Shown here piece after piece: positions 7,438-20,473 of a stretch of DNA of 64,000 nucleotides; the first letter of the stretch is position 1, and each line of letters begins with the position of its first letter. The stretch is taken from positions 248,001 to 312,000 of the forward strand of contig CANMSL010000004.1 of the NCBI GenBank assembly GCA_947500505.1, written 5' to 3'. The DNA is from an uncultured Aquimarina sp. Its GTDB lineage: Bacteria > Bacteroidota > Bacteroidia > Flavobacteriales > Flavobacteriaceae. The notes beneath the pieces are model-generated. The model did no database searches. It had not been told where the DNA came from and saw only the letters and a program-made list of their open reading frames with translations. The position numbers and the translations under genes are program-made.

Positions 7438-8505
7438 CTAACCTTCTAACAATCGTTTCATATTCACATTTTCATAATTTCTTCGTACAAAATCTAATGC
7501 GGTTTTTAAGACTTCACCCATAGATTTACTCCTTCTAAATTTTAGATCTAGTGTAAAATTGTATAAATGCTCTCTTAATTCATCTATATTTTCTTTAGTA
7601 GAAATTGTATCCTTGCACATACACGTAATTAGTGTTTCATAACGAGATCTGGAATTTAATATTCGTTTTGCCAAAACAGAACGCTCCTCTTTTTTATATT
7701 GTTCGATGGAGCTAGGTTGTAGTTTGTTCATTACAATGGCTACCATATCAAAATTCTCTTTAAAAAACTGTGGCTGATATACCTTCAATTTACCTTCAAA
7801 ACATTGCTGATCAAAATCTATCGCTCTGATCTTATATTCCACATGTTCAAAATCATGGATGGGGATAATTACATAATTATAAGATCGCATATCCCCTAAC
7901 AACCGCATCTGGCAACGCTCATTGAATTTTACAAACTCTTTTGCTATTTGAGATTTTGCCTGATCACTGAGATCCGGCAAAAAGTCCTTAATAAATACAT
8001 CCCCAGGGATTCCTGCGATATGCTCTTCTATCAACGTATTTTTATACACCAGAAAGTTAATCCTATTAGGCGAAAACATATGTTCTAACTCTAATCCGTA
8101 GATACGAGAAGCATCAGCTTTCTTGACATAGATGTAGGTGTAGTTATCATTCAGAATATTCCTAATTTTAATCCTAAACGGTTTTGAATTTCCAAAAGTA
8201 CAGTAATCAATCGCATCTATATTTAGAAATTCGATTGCATCTTCATTACCATCAGAATGGAGTATCGTGTACACCTTTTTTAAACTGGATTCTATCTCTG
8301 GTCGTTCATGTTCTTCGTAAAACACACGAATCCACAATGTATCCTGATCATTACTATCATACACAACTATCGAACCAGAAAACCTCAGTAAATCATCATA
8401 AAATACCGGGATTTTGATTTTTCGGTTACACTCCTTCAGATAATATTCCAGACTTTCGCTAATTGGATATGTAGGTTTCTTCTTAGACATTAATTTTTCT
8501 TCCAT
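7438..8505 (-). CDS. Conserved hypothetical protein, possible kinase-like fold
   Basis: I do not recognise a named family for this 355-residue protein. It has no signal peptide or membrane helix. The central part contains EFVKFNERCQMRLLGDMRSYNYVIIP followed about 20 residues later by YKIRAIDFDQQCFEGK. This looks like the catalytic-loop Asp...Asn and the metal-binding Asp of aminoglycoside-kinase/HipA-type folds, though the evidence is only motif spacing. The C-terminal 100 residues are helical and charged. The start at 8505 could instead be the ATG at 8490 (residue 6). It is convergent with the tail-fibre operon and has no close partner on its strand. Confidence 0.6.
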   Translation of the reverse strand: MEEKLMSKKKPTYPISESLEYYLKECNRKIKIPVFYDDLLRFSGSIVVYDSNDQDTLWIRVFYEEHERPEIESSLKKVYTILHSDGNEDAIEFLNIDAIDYCTFGNSKPFRIKIRNILNDNYTYIYVKKADASRIYGLELEHMFSPNRINFLVYKNTLIEEHIAGIPGDVFIKDFLPDLSDQAKSQIAKEFVKFNERCQMRLLGDMRSYNYVIIPIHDFEHVEYKIRAIDFDQQCFEGKLKVYQPQFFKENFDMVAIVMNKLQPSSIEQYKKEERSVLAKRILNSRSRYETLITCMCKDTISTKENIDELREHLYNFTLDLKFRRSKSMGEVLKTALDFVRRNYENVNMKRLLEG

Positions 8506-8657
8506 ATGTATTAGCTTTCGGCTAGCAATTTACAAAACCTGATTTCGAAATAATAAAATAGCAGTACTAAAAATCAAAAACAGAAACTTAAGGTATAGCT
8601 GTAACAAAAACCCACACCAGTCGTCTAGTATATTATAACCGCCAAAAGAAATAACAA

Positions 8658-9557
8658 TTGGAAACCATTCTAACTCTAAAGAATCTTACCAAAAGATTCG
8701 GTCCTATAACTGCTGTAAGTGATCTTTCCTTCACTATTAAGAAGGGAAATGTATATGGTATTTTAGGACCAAACGGAAGTGGAAAATCAACCACACTGGG
8801 CATTGTTCTTAATGTAGTCAATAAAACATCAGGAGATTTTACCTGGTTCGATGGAACCTCTTCTACGCACGAGGCATTAAAAAAAGTGGGCGCTATTATA
8901 GAACGCCCTAATTTCTATCCTTATATGACAGCTGCTCAAAATTTAAAATTGGTATGCCAGATTAAAGAGGTTGCTTCAGATAAAATTGAAGAAAAATTAG
9001 AACTGGTCGGTCTTCTGGATCGAAAAGACAGTAAATTCAGGACATTCTCTCTCGGAATGAAACAACGATTAGCCATCGCGTCAGCTTTATTAAATGACCC
9101 GGAAATTCTGATCCTGGATGAACCTACCAATGGTTTAGATCCTCAAGGGATTCATCAGATAAGAGAAATTATAAAAGTTATTGCTTCGAAAGGAACTACC
9201 ATTCTTTTGGCTTCTCACTTATTGGATGAAGTAGAAAAAGTGTGTAGTCATGTGGTTATTATTCGTAAGGGAGTAAAATTATATTCCGGACCCGTTGATG
9301 AAATGAATGCCAGTCATGGTTTCTTCGAATTAAATAGTAATCAAAATAGTGAACTTAAAAAATGGTTATCAGACCAAAGTATTTTTGGCAATATTAAAGA
9401 AGAAGATGGTAAACTTATTGCTTTTTTAAATAGTGAACTGGATGCTGAGAGTTTAAATAGACAATTATATGATGCCGGAATTACACTCACACATCTCGTA
9501 AAACGAAAAGAAAGTCTGGAAGAACAGTTTTTACAATTAACCAACAATTTAAACTAA
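8658..9557 (+). CDS. ABC transporter ATP-binding protein (ABC-2 exporter type)
   Basis: 299 residues. Walker A GPNGSGKST (about 37-45), signature FSLGMKQR, Walker B LILDEPTNGLDP and the H-loop LASHLLDE are all present, in a BcrA/CcmA-like order with a C-terminal extension. The start is a TTG at 8658: an in-frame TAA lies six bases upstream, and no ATG occurs before the Walker A motif, so the noncanonical start is forced. It energises the permease encoded four bases downstream. The substrate is unknown. Confidence 0.9.
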   Translation: METILTLKNLTKRFGPITAVSDLSFTIKKGNVYGILGPNGSGKSTTLGIVLNVVNKTSGDFTWFDGTSSTHEALKKVGAIIERPNFYPYMTAAQNLKLVCQIKEVASDKIEEKLELVGLLDRKDSKFRTFSLGMKQRLAIASALLNDPEILILDEPTNGLDPQGIHQIREIIKVIASKGTTILLASHLLDEVEKVCSHVVIIRKGVKLYSGPVDEMNASHGFFELNSNQNSELKKWLSDQSIFGNIKEEDGKLIAFLNSELDAESLNRQLYDAGITLTHLVKRKESLEEQFLQLTNNLN

Positions 9558-9561
9558 CGCA

Positions 9562-10401
9562 ATGCTACGATTACTCAACATAGAATTCCAAAAATTACGA
9601 TATAATAAGTCCGCTAAAATACTTACTATTACATATTTCGTATTAATCCTTCTGATATCCCTTATAGCTTCTTATGAATTCGATTTTGGAGGAATTAATT
9701 TTCGATTAGCAGATCAGGGGATTTTCAATTTCCCCTATATATGGCATGTAAATTCTTGGATTGCTGCCTGGTTAAAACTATTTCTGGCTATTGTTATTGT
9801 ATCCATTATGGCAAATGAATATTCAAACAGAACACTAAAACAAAACTTAATAGACGGACTAAGTAAAAAAGAATTTATAGCCTCTAAATTTCTTACTGTT
9901 GTTCTTTTTTCATTTGTCTCTACGCTTTTTCTATTTATAGTTTCGTTGATCCTTGGACTTATCTTTTCTGATTATAATGAGGTTTCGATTATATTTTCTG
10001 ATTTAGAATTTATCTTGGCATACTTTGTAAAACTTGTTGGATTCTTTTCATTTTGTATGTTCTTAGGGATATTTATAAAACGATCTGCCTTCGCACTTGG
10101 GTTCCTTATTGTTTGGCAACTTATCGAAGGGGCTTTCAGATTGTTTTCGGGATTAATTAAATGGAAATTTGACTCTGATATCGTAGATAAAATTATTCCA
10201 TTTTTACCATTGGACAGTATGTCGAATTTAATTAATGAGCCTATCACACGTCTTAATGTGATTCAATCTGCGGCTAATCAATTGGGTGAAAACTTTCAGA
10301 GAGACTATGCCGTACACTGGTATGAAATAGTAATTGTTTTAGTCTGGACGGCGATATTCGTAAGACTATCTTATTATCTTCTAAAAAAGAGAGATTTATA
10401 A
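9562..10401 (+). CDS. ABC-2 type permease
   Basis: 279 residues with about six membrane helices: an early one after LNIEFQKLRYNKSAKILTI, others around LFLAIVIVSIMANEYSNRT, VVLFSFVSTLFLFIVSLIL, GFFSFCMFLGIFI and the last helix before the C-terminal LLKKRDL. The ANEYSNRTLKQNLIDGLSKKEF motif is typical of ABC-2 permeases of the antibiotic/GldF-like class. It lies four bases after the ATPase gene and forms a two-gene exporter with it. The substrate cannot be read from the sequence. Confidence 0.88.
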   Translation: MLRLLNIEFQKLRYNKSAKILTITYFVLILLISLIASYEFDFGGINFRLADQGIFNFPYIWHVNSWIAAWLKLFLAIVIVSIMANEYSNRTLKQNLIDGLSKKEFIASKFLTVVLFSFVSTLFLFIVSLILGLIFSDYNEVSIIFSDLEFILAYFVKLVGFFSFCMFLGIFIKRSAFALGFLIVWQLIEGAFRLFSGLIKWKFDSDIVDKIIPFLPLDSMSNLINEPITRLNVIQSAANQLGENFQRDYAVHWYEIVIVLVWTAIFVRLSYYLLKKRDL

Positions 10402-10409
10402 TATCTTTG
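10402..10409 (+). promoter_or_regulatory. Bacteroidota -7 promoter element (TATCTTTG)
   Basis: TATCTTTG starts just after the permease stop and lies 18 bases before the ATG at 10428, so the 10428 gene can be transcribed separately from the ABC operon. No convincing -33 TTG. Confidence 0.5.
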
Positions 10410-10427
10410 AGTGTTTGAACTCAACTC

Positions 10428-13400
10428 ATGAAATACGTATCATTTGTTCTACTATTTTCATTAGGCTCTTCATTATTTGCTCAGGGAGAAGCCAATAACT
10501 GGTATTTTGGACAAAATGCGGGTGTGAATTTTAGCACAACCCCTCCTACCCCGCTCACCGACGGGCGAATAAACACGCTGGAAGGTTGCACGACCATATC
10601 TGATGCTACAGGTAATCTTCTTTTTTATACAGACGGCTCTATAATTTTTACAAGAAATCATGGGATTATGCAAAATGGGACAGATCTAAGAGGTGATACT
10701 TCCAGTACGTCTTCTGCGTTAATTGTTCCACAACCTAATACACCAAATATATATATTGTTTTTACGGTAGACGAACCCCATCATTTTAATGCAGACAATA
10801 ATCCTGATACATCCGATGGAGATGGTGTGAATGATGGATTTTTGTACTCCATTGTAGATATGTCTCTTGACGGCGGAAATGGCGCTGTTATCTCTGGTCA
10901 GAAGAATTTACCGCTGATAACCTATGATACATCCAATCCTTTAGAAAGTTTATACAAATGTTCTGAAAAAATTACAGCAGTAAAAAGTGATGATTGCGAT
11001 TCCTTTTGGGTAATTACACATTTTATTGATACTTATTATTCATTTAGAGTAGATCAAACCGGAGTGAATACGACTCCCGTAACTTCGCAAATTGGAGTTA
11101 CCGTACCTATTTCAGGATATAGGCGGAATGCATTAGGGTATTTAAAGGCTTCTCCGGAAGGAGATAAATTAGCCGTAGTACATTTTGGATTGACCAATGT
11201 AACTGGCGGAGATGGTCCGGGAAAAGTACTTTTTTACGATTTTGACAATAGTACCGGAACAGTTAGTAATGAAATAGAATTATATAACGGTGATGCACCC
11301 TATGGTATTGAATTCTCACAAAGTGGAGAGCGTTTGTATACTACCGTTGGTATTGGTGATGGTGGTCAAGAAAATGGATTTTTAATGCAATTTAATCTTT
11401 CTTTACCCGATAATCAGATTGCCAACAGCGGAACAAGAATTTTGAACCAAAACGGTCAGGATACTTCTATTTTTAGTGCCGGAGCATTACAATTAGGACC
11501 TGATGGAAGAATTTACAGAGCTTTGTATGATTTTAATTCCGGAACTGGAAACTACCTGGGAGTGATCGAAAATCCCGAAGCATTAGCATCCAATGTGATT
11601 TACGATGAAAGAGGATTGTTCGTAAATGTAGATGGTGATCGGGGATCCCGAATAGGATTACCACCATTCATCCAATCTATTTTTGCACAAACAATTGATA
11701 TTATCAACCGCGGAGATCCTAAAGATGTAAATCTTGTTCTATGTGAAGGAGATGTCTATAGGCTGGAATATCAGGACATTACTACAGCTTCATATACCTG
11801 GTTTTTGGATGATGTACAGATATCTAATTCTACTTTTTTCCTGGATATTAACACTACCGGTAATTATCGATTAGAGGTTGATCTCAATGATGGTAGCTGC
11901 CCGTTGATTGGAGTGGCCAATGTAACTTTTTTTGAAGTGCCAGTAATTCAAAACACCCCTGCTAACCAGATCATTTGTGATGATAACAATGATGGAATCT
12001 CAGACCTGGATCTGTCAGTATATGATACTACCATCTTGGGAACACAAGACCCTAATCAATTTCGGGTTCGGTATTTTCGATCTTTTGCAGACGCTGATGC
12101 AAACACAAATGAACTTCCACAAAATTTTACCACCGAAAATAATCCACAGACTATTGCTATAAGAATTGAAAATGTCGGAAATATAAACTGTTACAGTACA
12201 ACTAGTTTCGAAATAGAGATTTTTGATGGACCGACTGCTTTTAGAACTGATTCCATAGTTTCTTGTGATAATGCAGAGGACGGCGATGATACAAATGGGA
12301 TGATTGTCTATGATTTGACCACTGCCAATACAGATATATACAATGGTCAAAATGTGGTTGATTATACGATAAGCTATCATACCACACTAACAGATGCCGA
12401 GAATAATACAAATTCGATTTTAGATCCCGCTAATGCTGTACTATCAAATACGATGACCGCAGTTTATGCCAGACTCGAAAATAACCTCAACCCAGCTTGC
12501 TTCGATATTTTAGAGATACCTGTGACTATTAATTTATTGCCAGTTGCCAACGATACAGTATTAACACAGTGTGATGAATATATGAATACCAATGATGGAA
12601 TTACAATTTATAACCTTGATGAGTCCGTAGATCAAATAACTGGAGGCGCAGCAAACCGTTCCGTATTGTTTTTTGAAGACCTGGCGACAGCAAATGCCGG
12701 AACATCATCAATATCCAACACTAATACTTATCAAAACACCACGGCGAATCAACAACTTTTTGTAAGGGTGACGGACGACTTAACTGACTGTTTTAGAATA
12801 GCTACTCTGGATTTATTAGTAAGCACGACTTCGGCAAGTGATGCAATTTTAACTCTTTGTGATGATGATGGTGTAGAAGATGGCTTTAGAGAGTTTGATC
12901 TTACACAGGCTAATTCCCAGGTTCTTTTTGGGATTGCTAGTCCGAACCTTTCTGTCATATATTATGAAACCAATGAAGACGCACTTAGCGAGATCAATCC
13001 AATAACATTGTATACCAACCCTACCGCCGGAACTCAAGGGCAAGATATTGTTTATGCCAGAGTGGAAGATAACCTAAATCAGTGTTATGGCATCAATCAG
13101 GTACAATTGTTTTTATATCCACTACCTGATATAGAAGAACTCGAAGATGCATTTTTGTGCGAAGGCTCTAATATTACAATAAATTCTGGGTTAGAATCTG
13201 GTAATCCTAATGAATTTGACTATGTATGGTCCCCAAATGGTGAAACTACAGAAAGTATAAATATTACACAAGAAGGCAATTATACAGTAACAGTTACGAA
13301 TCAATTGACAGGATGCTCTAAAAACCGTACAGTAACCGTTTCAATATCTTCACCAGCTACTATTCTTCAGCCTATAGAAATTAATGACGCTTCCAATAAT

Positions 13401-13847
13401 AATACTGTTACAATTAATGTAGCCGGATCCGGTAATTATGAATATGCCATAGCTTATAACGGATCGAATATAAGAACTTATCAAGACAGTCCTATATTCA
13501 CTAACGTGCCTCCAGGATTTCATACGATATATATAAGAGATAAAAACGGATGCGGTCCCGAAGCTTCTCAGGATATTTCTGTTGTTGGCTTCCCTAAATA
13601 TTTCACCCCTAACGGAGATGGTTTTCACGAAACCTGGAATGTAGAAGGGATATCAGCGCAAATATTAGGCAGTTCCATTATCTATATTTTTGATCGTAAT
13701 GGTAAATTATTAAAACAATTAGTTCCATCAGGAAATGGTTGGGATGGTACTTATGGAGGAAAATTAATGCCTTCCAGTGAGTATTGGTTTCAGGTAAAAT
13801 TGGGAGATGGAAGAATCCGTAAGGGAAGTTTTTCTCTAATAAGATAA
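10428..13847 (+). CDS. T9SS type B sorting-domain protein, large surface/secreted protein 1
   Basis: 1139 residues. A signal peptide (1-19, ending SLFAQ) is followed by a region to about residue 430 with beta-propeller-like repeats (NWYFGQNAGVNF, GNLLFYTDG, SPEGDKLAVVHFG). Then come several about 100-residue modules with the pattern CD..nDG...FDL...A....Y, and an Ig-like segment. The C-terminus ([17 protein letters not shown] to GSFSLIR) is the type B T9SS sorting domain (gliding-motility-associated, CHU_C type) that directs export across the outer membrane. The last about 400 residues closely resemble the next gene. The ligand or activity is unknown; adhesion is a common inference. Confidence 0.88.
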   Translation: MKYVSFVLLFSLGSSLFAQGEANNWYFGQNAGVNFSTTPPTPLTDGRINTLEGCTTISDATGNLLFYTDGSIIFTRNHGIMQNGTDLRGDTSSTSSALIVPQPNTPNIYIVFTVDEPHHFNADNNPDTSDGDGVNDGFLYSIVDMSLDGGNGAVISGQKNLPLITYDTSNPLESLYKCSEKITAVKSDDCDSFWVITHFIDTYYSFRVDQTGVNTTPVTSQIGVTVPISGYRRNALGYLKASPEGDKLAVVHFGLTNVTGGDGPGKVLFYDFDNSTGTVSNEIELYNGDAPYGIEFSQSGERLYTTVGIGDGGQENGFLMQFNLSLPDNQIANSGTRILNQNGQDTSIFSAGALQLGPDGRIYRALYDFNSGTGNYLGVIENPEALASNVIYDERGLFVNVDGDRGSRIGLPPFIQSIFAQTIDIINRGDPKDVNLVLCEGDVYRLEYQDITTASYTWFLDDVQISNSTFFLDINTTGNYRLEVDLNDGSCPLIGVANVTFFEVPVIQNTPANQIICDDNNDGISDLDLSVYDTTILGTQDPNQFRVRYFRSFADADANTNELPQNFTTENNPQTIAIRIENVGNINCYSTTSFEIEIFDGPTAFRTDSIVSCDNAEDGDDTNGMIVYDLTTANTDIYNGQNVVDYTISYHTTLTDAENNTNSILDPANAVLSNTMTAVYARLENNLNPACFDILEIPVTINLLPVANDTVLTQCDEYMNTNDGITIYNLDESVDQITGGAANRSVLFFEDLATANAGTSSISNTNTYQNTTANQQLFVRVTDDLTDCFRIATLDLLVSTTSASDAILTLCDDDGVEDGFREFDLTQANSQVLFGIASPNLSVIYYETNEDALSEINPITLYTNPTAGTQGQDIVYARVEDNLNQCYGINQVQLFLYPLPDIEELEDAFLCEGSNITINSGLESGNPNEFDYVWSPNGETTESINITQEGNYTVTVTNQLTGCSKNRTVTVSISSPATILQPIEINDASNNNTVTINVAGSGNYEYAIAYNGSNIRTYQDSPIFTNVPPGFHTIYIRDKNGCGPEASQDISVVGFPKYFTPNGDGFHETWNVEGISAQILGSSIIYIFDRNGKLLKQLVPSGNGWDGTYGGKLMPSSEYWFQVKLGDGRIRKGSFSLIR

Positions 13848-13917
13848 CCTAATCCAAAAACTGGTACGCATATAACACTAGTTTATTATTATATTCGCGT
13901 CATAACAAAAATTGTAG

Positions 13918-16398
13918 ATGAGAAGAATATTACTACTTACTTTTATACTCTTTATATCATATTTTTCGGTTTATTCCCAAAATGAACCTACCGATTGTGT
14001 AAATACCATTATTATATGTGGAAATACTAACTTAGAGTTAAACTCTAACGGAGTGGGGACTAATGATTTTGCATTACCAGGTAACAATCCACCTGATTGT
14101 GCTTTTACAGAAAGCCAAAGCTTATGGATTAGGGTAAATATTGTACAATCAGGAACACTGGCATTTACTATAACACCAGAATCTACAAGTAATGCAGAAG
14201 ACTATGATTTTGCCGTATACGGACCAAATGTTACGTGTAGTACACTTGGTAGTTCTATTCGTTGTTCTTCTACCAATCCTCCTGCTGCAGGAGTATCTAC
14301 ACTAACAGGATTAAATGATACAGAAACAGATCTTAGTGAAGGCCCTGGAGATTTAGGTAATGGATTCGTAAGATCAATAGATGCACTTGCCGGAGAAGAA
14401 TATTATATATTAATCGACAACTTTTCTCAAAACGGTGGTTTTGATTTAGAATTTACTGGAACTGCCTTATTACCAGATAGCCCACAGAATGATGCTGGAA
14501 CTACTACTAATCTGGATCTTACAGAATGTGACGTTATCGGTGATCAGAATGATGGAATGACAAATTTCGATCTGGAAAGTAATACAGCTGCCATTTTAGG
14601 AACGCAAAGCAATACGGTTGTTACCTATCATAATTCTGAAGAAGATGCCAGTTTAGGTAATGGAGCATTAACGAGCCCTTATTTTAGCGCTCAGAATAAT
14701 GAAACTATATATGCAAGAATCGAGAATACGTTGACAGAATGTTTCACCGTAGAGACATTTACCTTAATCACAGATCCCGGACCTCCGATCAGTACTCCAA
14801 CACCTTTTATTCAGTGCGATAATGATAATGACGGGGATGACACTAATGGATTTGTTTCTTTTCTATTAAGTGACAAAGACACAGAGATTCTTAACGGATT
14901 AAATCCCTCGGATTTTACCTTAACATATCATGAATCCCAGGCAGATGCTGACGCAGGAACAGGAGTGATTGACAAAACAACACCTTATATAAATACTTCA
15001 AACCCGCAAACCATTTTTGTGAGAGCACAGGATAACTCCTCCCAGCTTTGTTCAACCACTGTCAATTTTGAATTACAAGTAAATTCTTTACCAGAAGCTA
15101 ACGCTGCATCTCTCACTCAATGTGATGAATATAATAATCCCACCGATGGTATTACGCTGTTTAATCTTAATGAAGCAATCAATCAGATAACGGGAGGGAA
15201 CTCTGATAGAACTGTTGCTTTTTTTGAAGACCTAGCAGCTGCTAATGCTGCTTCACCCGCTATTACTAATACGGATAATTATCAAAACACAAGTGTCAAT
15301 CAGCAACTATTTGTTCGTGTTACCGATGATATAAATAATTGTTTTAGAATAACTACTTTGGATCTTCTTGTAAGTGTTACTTCTGCAAGTGATGCCTCTT
15401 TATCAGTATGTGATGATGATGGTACGGAAGATGGCTTCAGAGAATTTGATCTAGCACAAGCCAATGCACAAGTGCTTTTCGGTATTTCCAGTCCTAATTT
15501 ATCCGTAGTGTATTATGAAACTATAGAAGATGCACTAAGCGAAATTAATACAATTACGACTTATATCAATACTACTTCAGGAACGCAAGGCACAGATGTA
15601 GTGTATGCCCGGGTAGAAGACAACTTCAATCAATGTTTCGGAATTAATCAGGTAGCATTGTTTGTTAATCCGATTCCTGATATTGAAGAACAAGAAGATT
15701 TTGTTTTATGTCAAAATGAAAATGTATTGATCAATTCAGGACTCCAACAAGGATCTGATCCGAATGACTTTGATTACCTATGGTCGACTGGTGAAACTAC
15801 AGAAACGATTAATGTAACCCAGGAAGGTGTCTATGATGTTACTGTGACCAATCAAATTACAGGTTGCTCCAAAAATAGGATCGTAAATGTGGAACTTTCA
15901 GGATCTGCTATAATAATAAACCCAATAGAGATTAATGACGCTGCAAACAATAATAATGTTAGTATTAATGTAACCGGACCAGGAGATTATGAATACGCTA
16001 TTGCATTTAATGGTTCTAATATCAGAACATATCAGGATAGTCCAACGTTTACGAACGTGCCTCCGGGATTTCATACAGTGTATGTGAGAGATAAAAACGG
16101 ATGTCAACCAGAAACCATACAAGATATCTCTGTAGTTGGTTTTCCCAAATACTTTACACCAAACGGAGATGGGTTTCATGAAACCTGGAATGTATCGGGT
16201 ATATCCGCTCAGGTGCTAGGCAGTTCGATTATTTATATTTTCGATCGTAATGGTAAACTTCTAAAACAGTTGATTCCATCAGGAAATGGCTGGGATGGAA
16301 CTTACTCAGGCACTTTAATGCCGTCTAGTGAGTATTGGTATCGTGTAGAATTGAGTGATGGTAGAATTCGTAAAGGAAGCTTTTCTTTAATACGATAA
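13918..16398 (+). CDS. T9SS type B sorting-domain protein, large surface/secreted protein 2
   Basis: 826 residues and a paralogue of the preceding gene. The signal peptide ends at SVYSQ (about residue 21). Residues 25-190 form a pre-peptidase/CUB-like beta domain with paired cysteines ([44 protein letters not shown]). The same CD..nDG...F.L modules as gene 1 follow. The C-terminal T9SS type B domain ([20 protein letters not shown] to GSFSLIR) is nearly identical in protein to that of gene 1, although the DNA has diverged. TATATTCG at 13890-13897 is a possible -7 element. The pair probably arose by tandem duplication followed by exchange of N-terminal heads. Confidence 0.87.
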   Translation: MRRILLLTFILFISYFSVYSQNEPTDCVNTIIICGNTNLELNSNGVGTNDFALPGNNPPDCAFTESQSLWIRVNIVQSGTLAFTITPESTSNAEDYDFAVYGPNVTCSTLGSSIRCSSTNPPAAGVSTLTGLNDTETDLSEGPGDLGNGFVRSIDALAGEEYYILIDNFSQNGGFDLEFTGTALLPDSPQNDAGTTTNLDLTECDVIGDQNDGMTNFDLESNTAAILGTQSNTVVTYHNSEEDASLGNGALTSPYFSAQNNETIYARIENTLTECFTVETFTLITDPGPPISTPTPFIQCDNDNDGDDTNGFVSFLLSDKDTEILNGLNPSDFTLTYHESQADADAGTGVIDKTTPYINTSNPQTIFVRAQDNSSQLCSTTVNFELQVNSLPEANAASLTQCDEYNNPTDGITLFNLNEAINQITGGNSDRTVAFFEDLAAANAASPAITNTDNYQNTSVNQQLFVRVTDDINNCFRITTLDLLVSVTSASDASLSVCDDDGTEDGFREFDLAQANAQVLFGISSPNLSVVYYETIEDALSEINTITTYINTTSGTQGTDVVYARVEDNFNQCFGINQVALFVNPIPDIEEQEDFVLCQNENVLINSGLQQGSDPNDFDYLWSTGETTETINVTQEGVYDVTVTNQITGCSKNRIVNVELSGSAIIINPIEINDAANNNNVSINVTGPGDYEYAIAFNGSNIRTYQDSPTFTNVPPGFHTVYVRDKNGCQPETIQDISVVGFPKYFTPNGDGFHETWNVSGISAQVLGSSIIYIFDRNGKLLKQLIPSGNGWDGTYSGTLMPSSEYWYRVELSDGRIRKGSFSLIR

Positions 16399-16477
16399 AC
16401 TTTCCCTAAAACTTCAATTCCATTTTAATATTCATAGCAGTATTCTGTATCTTTATTCAGAAAAGATAATCTATACA

Positions 16478-18484
16478 ATGAAGTTCGAGCTCAAGTCAGA
16501 TTTTAAACCCACAGGAGACCAACCTGAAGCGATAAAGCAACTTGTTAATGCTATGGAAGCAGGGGAGAAATATCAAACACTTTTAGGGGTAACGGGATCA
16601 GGTAAAACATTTACTGCGGCTAATGTTATTTCACAAGTCCAACGTCCAACACTGGTATTGGCTCATAATAAAACGCTAGCAGCCCAATTATATTCTGAGT
16701 TTAAACAGTTCTTTCCGGAGAATGCTATTGAATACTTTGTTTCCTATTATGATTATTATCAACCGGAAGCGTATATTCCTACTACAGGAACTTACATAGA
16801 AAAAGATTTATCGATCAATGATGAGATCGAAAAACTAAGATTAAGTGCCACTTCATCTTTACTTTCAGGACGTAGAGACGTACTGGTAGTGGCATCCGTT
16901 TCCTGCTTGTATGGTATAGGAAATCCAGTTGAATTTCAGAAAAACGTAATCTCAATACAACAAGGACAATTTGTTTCCAGAACAGCGTTACTTCATAAAC
17001 TGGTACAGAGTTTATACTCTAGAACTGAAGGAGAATTTCATCACGGAAATTTTAGAATAAAAGGAGATACAGTAGATATTTATCCCAGCTATGCGGATGA
17101 TGCGTTTAGAGTACATTTTTTTGGTGATGAAATCGAAGAAATTGAGGCCTTCGATGTGCAAACCAATGAAATTATTGAAAAATATAATCGCTTGAATATC
17201 TATCCTGCCAATATGTTCGTGACATCGCCGGATGTATTACACGGAGCTATCGATCAAATTGCATTGGATCTCGGAAAGCAAGTAGAGTATTTTAAAGAAA
17301 TAGGAAAATTTCTGGAAGCGAAAAGACTGGAAGAGCGTACCAATTTTGATTTAGAAATGATCAAGGAACTTGGCTATTGTTCAGGAATCGAAAATTACTC
17401 TCGTTATCTCGATGGCAGAGAACCGGGAACCAGACCATTCTGTCTGTTAGATTATTTCCCTAATGACTATTTAATGATCGTAGATGAAAGTCACGTCACT
17501 ATTCCGCAAACACACGCAATGTATGGAGGTGATCGCTCCAGAAAAGAAAACCTTGTAGAATATGGTTTTAGACTACCTGCTGCTATGGATAACAGACCTT
17601 TGAAGTTTGAAGAATTTGAAGCTCTACAAAATCAGGTAATCTATATAAGTGCTACACCGGCAGATTATGAGTTACAAAAAAGTGAAGGAACTTACGTCGA
17701 ACAGATTATCAGACCAACTGGATTACTAGATCCTATAATAGAAGTGCGTCCAAGTCTTAATCAAATTGATGATTTGATTGAAGAAATGCAAAAACGTATC
17801 GAAAAAGATGAACGAATTCTGGTGACCACCTTGACCAAAAGGATGGCAGAAGAGCTCACTAAATACCTAACCAGGATTGATGTTCGCTGTCGATATATCC
17901 ATAGTGATGTTGACACTTTGGAACGCGTGGAGATTATGCAGGATTTACGTAAAGGGTTGTTTGATGTATTGATTGGGGTAAACTTACTCCGCGAGGGATT
18001 AGATTTACCAGAAGTATCACTAGTTGCTATTTTGGATGCTGATAAAGAAGGATTTTTAAGAAATAACCGATCCCTTACGCAAACCATCGGTAGAGCTGCA
18101 AGAAATATAAACGGACTAGCAATTCTGTATGCAGATAAAATTACCCAAAGTATGCAAGATACCATGGATCAGACCAATTATCGGCGTGAAAAACAAATTG
18201 CCTATAATACTAAACATGGAATTACACCTAAAGCAATCAAAAAGTCACTGGATAATGCACTAGCAGGCAAAAAGGTGGAACCTTATCAATTCGAAACAGC
18301 TCCAACATTAAAAGCTGCCGAAGAAGAAACAGCATATTTCACAAAAGATCAGTTAGAAACCCGCATAAGAAATGTCCGTAAAGAAATGGAAAAAGCATCT
18401 AAAGAACTTGATTTTATGACAGCAGCCAGATTACGGGACGAAATTAAAATGTTGCAAGCTAAGGTTCAGGATCAAAAAGTGTAG
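16478..18484 (+). CDS. uvrB: Excinuclease ABC subunit B
   Basis: The 668-residue damage-verifying helicase of nucleotide excision repair, which works with UvrA and UvrC. Walker A GVTGSGKT (about 37-44), the beta-hairpin region [24 protein letters not shown]-like motif [24 protein letters not shown] and QTIGRAARN are present. The C-terminal UVR motif for UvrC contact ([20 protein letters not shown]) is also intact. Length matches the family. No uvrA or uvrC is in the window. TATCTTTA at 16448-16455 may serve as an imperfect -7 box. Confidence 0.97.
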   Translation: MKFELKSDFKPTGDQPEAIKQLVNAMEAGEKYQTLLGVTGSGKTFTAANVISQVQRPTLVLAHNKTLAAQLYSEFKQFFPENAIEYFVSYYDYYQPEAYIPTTGTYIEKDLSINDEIEKLRLSATSSLLSGRRDVLVVASVSCLYGIGNPVEFQKNVISIQQGQFVSRTALLHKLVQSLYSRTEGEFHHGNFRIKGDTVDIYPSYADDAFRVHFFGDEIEEIEAFDVQTNEIIEKYNRLNIYPANMFVTSPDVLHGAIDQIALDLGKQVEYFKEIGKFLEAKRLEERTNFDLEMIKELGYCSGIENYSRYLDGREPGTRPFCLLDYFPNDYLMIVDESHVTIPQTHAMYGGDRSRKENLVEYGFRLPAAMDNRPLKFEEFEALQNQVIYISATPADYELQKSEGTYVEQIIRPTGLLDPIIEVRPSLNQIDDLIEEMQKRIEKDERILVTTLTKRMAEELTKYLTRIDVRCRYIHSDVDTLERVEIMQDLRKGLFDVLIGVNLLREGLDLPEVSLVAILDADKEGFLRNNRSLTQTIGRAARNINGLAILYADKITQSMQDTMDQTNYRREKQIAYNTKHGITPKAIKKSLDNALAGKKVEPYQFETAPTLKAAEEETAYFTKDQLETRIRNVRKEMEKASKELDFMTAARLRDEIKMLQAKVQDQKV

Positions 18485-18577
18485 TTTTTATAAAAAATCT
18501 AAGAACATTATTACCTTTAAATATATTCGGTAAAAAATAATAATAAAAAAGGGTTTTAATAATATACTGGGTGTTAT

Positions 18578-18727
18578 TTCGAGTGATTTTTTGTAAAAAA
18601 ATCGTATCGAGAAGCTTTCAAAAACGAAAACTTATTTATTTGTCCGGATTGTAAGTATTCAGAGCACGATTTTGGTTATAATAACCTGTTCTCGATACAT
18701 TTCTCCCAGGTCGAAACACTCGAACTG
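18578..18727. repeat. REP-like imperfect long inverted repeat
   Basis: The left arm (18578-18613, TTCGAGTG then TATCGAGAAG) is the imperfect reverse complement of the right arm (18689-18727, TTCTCGATAC then CACTCGAA), around about 75 bases of unrelated sequence. The GTTCGAGTG and TATCGAGAA words are typical of extragenic palindromic elements scattered through flavobacterial genomes. It occupies most of the gap between uvrB and the deaminase gene; no ORF of note lies inside. Confidence 0.65.
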
Positions 18728-18756
18728 ACGGTTTTAAAACCAAAAAATATTAATAA

Positions 18757-20366
<1,610 letters not shown>

Positions 20367-20473
20367 TCCAAAATTTCACTATTATCTATTAATATGGGTG
20401 GTTATGAAAAAACTTCTTACTGTAACAAATCTATAACATAGGTAATATTCAGACTTAATAGGCACCATATTTG

